This document shows positions 24,039 through 29,944 of a stretch of 29,944 nucleotides of DNA, piece by piece; the first letter of the stretch is position 1; each line of letters starts with the position of its first letter. The DNA is from CAZWXH01 sp964637725 (GTDB lineage: Bacteria > Bacillota_I > Bacilli_A > Erysipelotrichales > Coprobacillaceae). The notes beneath the pieces are model-generated. The model worked only from the letters and a program-made list of their open reading frames with translations, was not told the DNA's origin and made no database searches. The position numbers and the translations under genes were made by a program. The DNA is taken from assembly GCA_964637725.1 (NCBI GenBank), contig CAZWXH010000009.1:1-29944 (forward strand). The letters run 5' to 3'.

Positions 24039-26231
24039 TTAAATAAAATCATACAAAGAAATATCTGTTTGAGATAACATTTTATCTTTTAAAGTCGTGC
24101 ATCTTTTATCATCATGATTATTCAATATACCATAAGTAAAAGCTTGATGATTTCCAATCACAAAAAGTGATTGCTTAGCACGTGTAAGTCCTGTATAAAT
24201 TAAGTTCTTTTTTAACATTATATAATAATCTTTTAAAATTGGCATAATGACAATTTTAAATTCATTTCCTTGTGATTTATGAATACTCATACAATAGGCA
24301 TGCGTAATTGTATAAAAATCTCGAGATGTATATTCAACATAAGTTCCATCAAAATTAACGATTAATGTATCTGTTAAGTATTCAAAATTATCTTTAAAAC
24401 ATATTTCCTCTAAGATACCAATATCCCCATTAAAAACATTTTCATCAACTCTGTTTTTTAATTGAAGAATCTTATCTCCTTCTCTAAATAACTTTCTCCC
24501 TACTCTTAACTCATTCTTATATTCATCATGAGGATTCAATAAAGCTTGTAGACAATCATTTAAAGCATCAATTCCTGCTACTCCATTATACATTGGTGCA
24601 AGAACTTGAATATCACTCGCATCATAGCCTTCTTGAATCGCTTTTGATACTAAGACTTTTACATTGTTTACAACTTCATAGGGTAAACATGATTGAAAAT
24701 GAATATCATGATATTGAAAGAATAAGTTTTCATCATATTGATCATTTCTTATACTATGAGCAAGTTGAATAATACCGCTTTCTTGTGATTGACGATAAAT
24801 ATGATTTAATTTAACTGTGGGAACCAATTCAGTATCTAACAAATCTTTTAAAACATGTCCTGGTCCTACTGATGGCAATTGTTGTTCATCACCAATTAAT
24901 AATATTTTTGTGACTTTTAAAGAAGCTGAGAGAAGATTTGAAAACAATGAAGAATCAACCATTGAGAATTCATCAATAACAAGTAAATCAATATCTAAAG
25001 GGTTATTAGCATTTATACCAAATGTATTGGTATGTAAATCCCATTTCAATAAACGATGAATAGTACATGCTTCTAATCCTGTCACTTCGCTTAATCGCTT
25101 TGATGCTCTTCCAGTAGGGGCAACCAAGGCGATTCTTTGATCAGGGTTCAATGTTCTATATAACTTCATAATTGCTTCGACAATCGTTGTTTTCCCAGTT
25201 CCAGGTCCACCGGTAATAATCATCGCTGAATGCTTTAAAAACAAAGTTATTGCTTCTTTTTGTAAATCATCATAAGTTAAAGAAAGATGACTTTCCATTT
25301 CTTTTAATGATTCATTTATTTCTTCTTCATCATATTCATATAAAGGTGTTTTTAACCAACGATGAAAAGTTTTTGATATAACGGCTTCACTTTCATATAA
25401 ATCAAAAGGATAAAACTTTTCTGTTTCTTGTATAATCTTTTTTTCATCAATCAATTCATCCAAATAATCATCAAATTGATCATAAGAAATATTAGGTATA
25501 AATTTATGAAAATATTTATATATCATATCATGTTCATGAAAAGTACTTCCACTTTGAAAACAAGCTTCCTTTAAACTATAATGAACAGCGGCCTTAATAC
25601 GGTTTTCATCCAATGGATCAACACCTATCTTTAAAGCCAAATCATCAGCTGTCTTAAAACCGATTCCCTCAATATCATCAATTAGTTGATAAGGATTATT
25701 CTGTAAAATATCTAAAGTATGTTCTTGATACACAGCTTGAATTAATGCTAAATTTTTCGTACTAATACCATGCCCCATAAAAAATGATAAAACCTCTTGA
25801 TCAAAATCTTGTGATGATAAGACTTCAGCAATAATTTCTCTTTTCTTTTCACTCATTCCTCTAACATTATCTAAAATATGTTTATCTTCTTTAATTAAGT
25901 TTAAAGCATCTTTACCAATACTTTCAACAATTGCAGTTGCCTGTTTTTCACCAATTCCTTTAAATAAGGGACTAGATAAATAGCGAATGATTTCACTTTC
26001 ATCATCCGCTAATACAATTTCATATGATTGAATTTGAAATTGTTTGCCATATTTAGGATGAATAATATAATCACCTTTAAAAAGATATTTATCTTGAGGA
26101 TTAACATAACTCATATATCCAGTCGCAACAATTGGTTTATCTTCTTGCTCACTATCAATTGTACAAACAATGTATTTCGTATCTTCACTATAGAAACGAA
26201 CTTGTTTAATAATTCCAATATATTCTATCAT
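24039..26231 (-). CDS. recD2: ATP-dependent RecD2-like DNA helicase
   Basis: 730 aa, the long RecD2 form of bacteria lacking RecBC partners. An N-terminal OB-like and helix-hairpin-helix region (about 85-205, for example LFKGIGEKQATAIVESIG and IEGIGFKTADDLAL) precedes the SF1 motor: Walker A GGPGTGKTT (341-349), LVAPTGRASKR, VIDEFSMVDSSL, LLIGDEQQLPSVGPG, RVGRKLFREGDKILQL and the C-terminal THAYCMSIHKSQGNEF and YTGLTRAKQSL motifs. It unwinds DNA 5'-3' and is implicated in repair and fork restart. Its ATG overlaps the mnmA stop (TAATG). Confidence 0.96.
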   Translation of the reverse strand: MIEYIGIIKQVRFYSEDTKYIVCTIDSEQEDKPIVATGYMSYVNPQDKYLFKGDYIIHPKYGKQFQIQSYEIVLADDESEIIRYLSSPLFKGIGEKQATAIVESIGKDALNLIKEDKHILDNVRGMSEKKREIIAEVLSSQDFDQEVLSFFMGHGISTKNLALIQAVYQEHTLDILQNNPYQLIDDIEGIGFKTADDLALKIGVDPLDENRIKAAVHYSLKEACFQSGSTFHEHDMIYKYFHKFIPNISYDQFDDYLDELIDEKKIIQETEKFYPFDLYESEAVISKTFHRWLKTPLYEYDEEEINESLKEMESHLSLTYDDLQKEAITLFLKHSAMIITGGPGTGKTTIVEAIMKLYRTLNPDQRIALVAPTGRASKRLSEVTGLEACTIHRLLKWDLHTNTFGINANNPLDIDLLVIDEFSMVDSSLFSNLLSASLKVTKILLIGDEQQLPSVGPGHVLKDLLDTELVPTVKLNHIYRQSQESGIIQLAHSIRNDQYDENLFFQYHDIHFQSCLPYEVVNNVKVLVSKAIQEGYDASDIQVLAPMYNGVAGIDALNDCLQALLNPHDEYKNELRVGRKLFREGDKILQLKNRVDENVFNGDIGILEEICFKDNFEYLTDTLIVNFDGTYVEYTSRDFYTITHAYCMSIHKSQGNEFKIVIMPILKDYYIMLKKNLIYTGLTRAKQSLFVIGNHQAFTYGILNNHDDKRCTTLKDKMLSQTDISLYDFI

Positions 26232-27364
26232 TATAAATATGTTATCTCCTGATTCTCTTTATATACCTTTTCTATTGTTCCTCCGCCAAGACAAATATCA
26301 CCATCATAGAACACTGCTGCTTGACCCGGTGTTACTGCCTTTATTGGATTTTTAAATGTTACATATAGAGTTGTTTCATCAATAAAACGAATAGAGACAT
26401 CATTATCTTTTTGACGATATCTAAACTTTGCAGTACAGTCAAATTCACCAGTAGGCTTTATTGAAGGAATATAGTTAACATCGGTAATTAAAGCTCCATC
26501 GCTCATTAACCAATCATTTTGATCACCTTGACATACATAGAGAATATTTTTATCATACTCTTTACCAACCACAAACCATGCATCACCAGGTCCACCGATA
26601 TTTAAGCCTTTACGTTGACCAATTGTATAATACATAATTCCTTGATGGACTCCTACAACTTCTTTGGTTTCTATATCAACCATTTTTCCATCAATAGCCG
26701 GAATATAATTTTTCAAAAATTCTTTAAAATCTCTTTCGCCAATAAAACAAATGCCTGTACTATCTTTTTTATGAGCCACAGGTAAGTTTAAATCTTCGGC
26801 TATTTTTCTAACTTCTGGTTTTGTTAGTTCACCAATAGGAAATAGGGAAGCTTGTAATTGAGACTGATTTAATTGACATAAGAAATAAGTTTGGTCTTTA
26901 TTATTATCAACCCCTCTTAACATCAATGAATCTTTATTCGCATAATGTTCAACACGAGCATAATGTCCAGTTGCAATATAAGAGGCATCTATAGATTTTG
27001 CATAATCTAAGAAAGCCTTAAACTTAATATGTTTATTACATAAAATATCTGGATTAGGCGTTCTGCCTTTAGCATATTCCTCTAAAAAATATGTGAATAC
27101 ATGATCCCAATATTCTTTAATAAAATCAACACGTCTTAATTCAATTCCCAAATGTTCAGCAACCTTCTTAGCATCGTTATAATCTTCTTCTTGAGGGCAT
27201 ATATCATTATTATTGGTTGGATTACCTAAAACATCATTATTAAGTGAGGAATCCCAATTACGCATAAAAACAGCAATAACTTCATAACCTTCCTCTTTTA
27301 ATAAATGGGCAGCAACTGCACTATCAACACCACCACTTAATCCTAACACGACTCTTTCTTTCAT
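26231..27364 (-). CDS. mnmA: tRNA-specific 2-thiouridylase MnmA
   Basis: 377 aa, full length. The PP-loop is GLSGGVDS (8-15), the catalytic cysteines are C109 (NPDILCNKHIKF) and C206 (DSTGICFIGERDF), and the ATP/tRNA regions include GHYARVEH and TIGQRKGLNIGG. MnmA transfers sulfur to U34 of tRNA-Lys, -Glu and -Gln, taking it from a cysteine desulfurase; no iscS-type gene is inside the window. AAAGGAGG is the ribosome binding site. The order mnmA-recD2 matches B. subtilis, without yrrB between. Confidence 0.97.
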   Translation of the reverse strand: MKERVVLGLSGGVDSAVAAHLLKEEGYEVIAVFMRNWDSSLNNDVLGNPTNNNDICPQEEDYNDAKKVAEHLGIELRRVDFIKEYWDHVFTYFLEEYAKGRTPNPDILCNKHIKFKAFLDYAKSIDASYIATGHYARVEHYANKDSLMLRGVDNNKDQTYFLCQLNQSQLQASLFPIGELTKPEVRKIAEDLNLPVAHKKDSTGICFIGERDFKEFLKNYIPAIDGKMVDIETKEVVGVHQGIMYYTIGQRKGLNIGGPGDAWFVVGKEYDKNILYVCQGDQNDWLMSDGALITDVNYIPSIKPTGEFDCTAKFRYRQKDNDVSIRFIDETTLYVTFKNPIKAVTPGQAAVFYDGDICLGGGTIEKVYKENQEITYL

Positions 27365-27406
27365 AATATGACCTCCTTTTACTTCATCTATTCTAACACT
27401 TTGACT

Positions 27407-27441
27407 CCTATTTATAAAGTATTAATACCTATTTTTAAAGT
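27407..27441. repeat. Two direct repeats 21 bp apart upstream of mnmA
   Basis: CCTATTTATAAAGT (27407-27420) and CCTATTTTTAAAGT (27428-27441) differ at one base and begin 21 bp apart, two helical turns. They cover the predicted mnmA promoter boxes and may be a tandem operator or chance in AT-rich DNA. Confidence 0.5.
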
Positions 27442-27444
27442 CAA
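27416..27444 (-). promoter_or_regulatory. Putative promoter of mnmA
   Basis: Minus-strand TTGACT (27439-27444), 17-bp spacer and TACTTT (27416-27421). Each box falls in one copy of a 14-bp direct repeat. Confidence 0.5.
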
Positions 27445-27499
27445 ATCTAAAATAGTAGAAAACTATATGCCAATTATTATCAATTAATGTATTTCTTCA

Positions 27500-27528
27500 T
27501 TTACCTTTTAGGTAATGTGCGTTATAAT
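27500..27528 (+). promoter_or_regulatory. Putative promoter of the GGDEF/EAL gene with internal palindrome
   Basis: TTTACC (27500-27505), 17-bp spacer and TATAAT (27523-27528). The perfect inverted repeat TTACCTTTTAGGTAA (27501-27515) overlaps the -35 box and the spacer, a position suited to a repressor site. Confidence 0.55.
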
Positions 27529-27577
27529 TTTTACAGTAAAACCATAATATTTTTTTCACAATGCATGGAGGTTTATT

Positions 27578-29872
27578 ATGACAAAGTCGATAGTTTTAAT
27601 TATATATATAATAGTTGCTTTAGTAACTGCCGTTTTTGCATTTCATGCATATCATCGAAAAGAGACAATTGCACATACTCTAGGTGAAGTTTTAATGATT
27701 GCTGCAATTAACTGTTTTTGTTATTCTATTACATTAACAACCGATGATTATTTTATTGTTTCATTTGCCTATACCCTTGTATTTATTAGTACAATATGTT
27801 TGATTTATTTTCTTAATCAATATGCTATCCAATATACAAATATAGGACACTATTCTAAATATACTGAAATTATATTAAAATGGGTTATTCTTTTAGATAT
27901 CACTATTTTACTAATCAATCCATTTTACGAGTTAGCTTTAACTTATAAATCAGTTGTTTATAATGGCGAGCAATTCTTAAGTATGGTTCCTTTTCTTTTA
28001 TTTGATTTTCATTTGGCTCTATCTTACATAGGAGTATTTTTCTTTGTTTGTTTATTTGTTAAAAAGATTATGATTACGGCAGGTATTTATCGCAGAAAGT
28101 ATATAGGAATTCTTATTGGTGTTTTATTAATAGTCTTTATTAATGGAATCTTTGTCTTCTACTCATTAATTTATGATGTTTCAATTCTTGGATTTGCATT
28201 GATGGCAAGTTTAATATATTATTTTACTTTCTTCTATTTTCCAAAAAGCTTTATTGACCGCGTTAATAATGTTATTATAACGCATACTGATTCGCCTGTT
28301 TTCATGTTTGATGCTTCTCATCAATGTATTTATCGTAACAATGAAGCCTTACATCAATTTCCATACTTTGATATAAAGAAAAAACATACCCTTGAATCAA
28401 TCAGTAAAAAGCTTAAAATTGATCAACATTTGAAAATGGATGAAAAGATAATCTTTGAAGCTCATTTTAAAAATAATGAAGATGAAAAAGATTATATAAT
28501 TACTTTTAATCAATTATATGATAATAAGAATAGATATGTCGGTTGTAGTTTGATTATGCAAGATACTACTGATAAGAACAAATTGCTACAACAATTACAT
28601 AACTTAGCTTATTTTGATCCCCTTACAGGGATATACAATAATACATTGTTTAATCAAACAGCTAGTCAATTCCTTAAAAACCATAAAGATAAGAAATGCC
28701 TTCTTATTAAATTTGATATTCAAAGATTTAAACATATTAATGAAGTCCTTGGAAAAAAGGTTGGTGACAACATCTTGTGTGCGATCGCTGATGGATTCAA
28801 ACGTTACTTACCTAAAGAATGTGTTTATGGTAGAGCTGAAACTGATCATTTCACGATATGTATTGAAAGTGATCAACCTGTGCTCACTTATATCCAACAA
28901 ATATTTGATCATATTAAAGATACCTTAAATCTAGCTATTTCCATTATTCCAAGTATCGGTATATATGAAGTAGAAGATGTTAATATTACCGTTTCACAAA
29001 TGTGTGATTGGGCTAATCTCGCTTCGCATACTATCAAAGGAAACTATCTTCGTCAACATGCTTACTATAAAAAAGACATGAGCCAAGAAGTATTTAAAGA
29101 ACAAGAAATTATTAATGATTTACAAGATGCTTTAAATAATGATTGTTTCGATATTTATATTCAACCACAATATCACCACCAAACCAAGAAAATTGTTGGA
29201 GGTGAAGTTTTAGTCAGATGGATACATCCTCAAAAAGGTGTAATCCCTGCTACTACTTTTATTCCTATCTTTGAAAAAAACGGATTTATTGCAAGATTGG
29301 ATGAATTTGTTTGGGAAAAGACTTGTCGTTATTTAAAGAAATGGATTGATGAGAACTCAGAAATTGCTAATATTCCTCTATCAATCAATATTTCTAGAGC
29401 TGATTTCTATTATATTGATGTCGAAGAGAAGTTAATTGAATTAACGAGTAAATATAACATCCCTAGAAATAAACTTGCCTTAGAGATTACTGAATCAGCT
29501 TATACCGATGATTCTAAAGATATGATTGATATGGTTAAAAGACTACAAAACCATGGTTTCATTGTTGAAATGGATGACTTTGGATCAGGATATTCTTCTT
29601 TAGCTTTATTAAAGGATTTACCTGTTAATATTATAAAACTGGATATGAATTTTCTGTCTTATAAAAATGAAGCTGATCAAGAAACAAGTCATAAAATTAT
29701 TAAAGGCGTCATCAAAATGATTCAATCCCTTTCTATTCCTATTATTGTTGAAGGGGTTGAAACAAAAGAACAAGCTGATTTTGTTTCATCATTAGGATGT
29801 CACACTATTCAAGGATATTATTATGCTAAACCAATTCCGGTCAGTGAATATTTACAATTAGTTACAAAATAA
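27578..29872 (+). CDS. Seven-TM GGDEF/EAL protein, probable c-di-GMP phosphodiesterase
   Basis: 764 aa. Residues 1-225 hold about seven membrane helices like the N-terminal 7TM sensor of some histidine kinases. A PAS-like segment follows (VFMFDASHQCIYRNNEAL to IMQDTTDKNK), then GGDEF (YFDPLTGIYN, FDIQRFKHINEVLGKKVGD) and EAL. The GGDEF motif reads ETDHF (421-425), so cyclase activity is unlikely. The EAL domain keeps the acidic residue of the signature as EVL (E543), SINIS, LEITES, MDDFGSGYSSL, IIKLD, VEGVET and QGYYYAKP, a set consistent with active hydrolysis of c-di-GMP to pGpG. The degenerate GGDEF may bind GTP as a regulator (inference). The start has GGAGG 8 bases upstream. Monocistronic, with its own terminator. 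Confidence 0.93.
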   Translation: MTKSIVLIIYIIVALVTAVFAFHAYHRKETIAHTLGEVLMIAAINCFCYSITLTTDDYFIVSFAYTLVFISTICLIYFLNQYAIQYTNIGHYSKYTEIILKWVILLDITILLINPFYELALTYKSVVYNGEQFLSMVPFLLFDFHLALSYIGVFFFVCLFVKKIMITAGIYRRKYIGILIGVLLIVFINGIFVFYSLIYDVSILGFALMASLIYYFTFFYFPKSFIDRVNNVIITHTDSPVFMFDASHQCIYRNNEALHQFPYFDIKKKHTLESISKKLKIDQHLKMDEKIIFEAHFKNNEDEKDYIITFNQLYDNKNRYVGCSLIMQDTTDKNKLLQQLHNLAYFDPLTGIYNNTLFNQTASQFLKNHKDKKCLLIKFDIQRFKHINEVLGKKVGDNILCAIADGFKRYLPKECVYGRAETDHFTICIESDQPVLTYIQQIFDHIKDTLNLAISIIPSIGIYEVEDVNITVSQMCDWANLASHTIKGNYLRQHAYYKKDMSQEVFKEQEIINDLQDALNNDCFDIYIQPQYHHQTKKIVGGEVLVRWIHPQKGVIPATTFIPIFEKNGFIARLDEFVWEKTCRYLKKWIDENSEIANIPLSINISRADFYYIDVEEKLIELTSKYNIPRNKLALEITESAYTDDSKDMIDMVKRLQNHGFIVEMDDFGSGYSSLALLKDLPVNIIKLDMNFLSYKNEADQETSHKIIKGVIKMIQSLSIPIIVEGVETKEQADFVSSLGCHTIQGYYYAKPIPVSEYLQLVTK

Positions 29873-29875
29873 AAG

Positions 29876-29915
29876 AACCTTTAGAGTTTATTACAACTCT
29901 AAAGGTTTTATTATT
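29876..29915. terminator. Strong terminator, probably shared by convergent genes
   Basis: AACCTTTAGAGTT (29876-29888) pairs perfectly with AACTCTAAAGGTT (29895-29907), followed on the plus strand by TTATTATTTT. The left side is preceded by A residues, so it can also serve the minus strand. Confidence 0.8.
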
Positions 29916-29944
29916 TTAATCTAGACATTGGAAGCATCGCAGCA
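29911..29944 (-). CDS. Possible C-terminal end of a truncated gene
   Basis: The minus-strand frame reads ...AAMLPMSRLK and stops at 29911-29913 beside the terminator. This placement suits the 3' end of a convergent gene that continues beyond the window. Only ten codons are visible, so the gene cannot be identified. Confidence 0.35.
   Translation of the reverse strand, partial: AAMLPMSRLK

Noticed and set aside
1..29944. CRISPR array, prophage genes, rRNA or tRNA genes, complete insertion sequence
   Set aside because: I saw no regularly spaced repeats, phage-like proteins, transposase, or conserved RNA gene sequences on either strand.

Overview
The window is chromosomal DNA from a low-GC Gram-positive bacterium (Firmicutes). 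I infer this from the AT-rich composition, strong AGGAGG-type ribosome binding sites, sigma-A-like promoters (TTGACA/TATAAT with 17-bp spacers), T-box leaders, and a gene order that matches the Bacillus subtilis mnmA-recD2-yrrI / alaS-yrzL-yrrK-yrzB-yrrL-yrrM-yrrN-yrrO-udk-greA neighbourhood. The style resembles a gut Erysipelotrichia-type organism, but that placement is inference; there is no rRNA or tRNA gene here to test it.

Layout. (1) 1-2970: a family-1 6-phospho-beta-glucosidase on the minus strand, divergent from a 415-aa TPR-like protein with a C-terminal cold-shock-like domain. (2) 2971-4510: an accessory island with a single RhuM-family gene in AT-rich, gene-poor DNA; an 11-bp direct repeat brackets it. 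(3) 4714-7760: a T-box-controlled three-gene ABC importer of the TrpXYZ type. The leader reads as a phenylalanine (TTC) specifier with a UGGU T-box, so the substrate is probably an aromatic amino acid. (4) 7754-9461: three membrane protein genes (DUF421/YetF, a small four-helix protein, YoaK/DUF1275).

(5) 9503-20772: the conserved housekeeping cluster on the minus strand. In transcription order it runs alaS (own Ala T-box), ireB, ruvX, a DUF1292 gene with a Cys/His-rich tail, a beta-propeller gene, mltG, trmR, two U32 genes (trhP-like), udk, greA. A plus-strand nagZ-like lipoprotein gene interrupts it next to mltG. (6) 21049-22659: an isochorismatase-type hydrolase and a short Na/Pi cotransporter. 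(7) 22762-27364: mnmA, recD2, a 45-aa membrane microprotein and an AI-2E-family permease (yrrI position), again on the minus strand. (8) 27578-29872: a seven-TM GGDEF/EAL protein with a degenerate GGDEF motif and an intact-looking EAL phosphodiesterase site. The last bases hold a probable partial gene end on the minus strand.

How the genes fit together. tRNA wobble-base chemistry is prominent: MnmA makes 2-thiouridine-34, the U32 proteins and TrmR are the hydroxylation and methylation steps toward 5-methoxyuridine-34, and AlaRS charges tRNA-Ala. Peptidoglycan turnover is represented by MltG and the NagZ-like lipoprotein, which sit divergently. Regulation by uncharged tRNA appears twice. I see no prophage, CRISPR array or complete insertion sequence. 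I did not find a convincing new multi-gene system. The most unusual items are the TPR/cold-shock fusion, the metal-binding-looking tail on the DUF1292 protein, the Phe-type T-box on a TrpXYZ-like importer, and the microprotein beside recD2.
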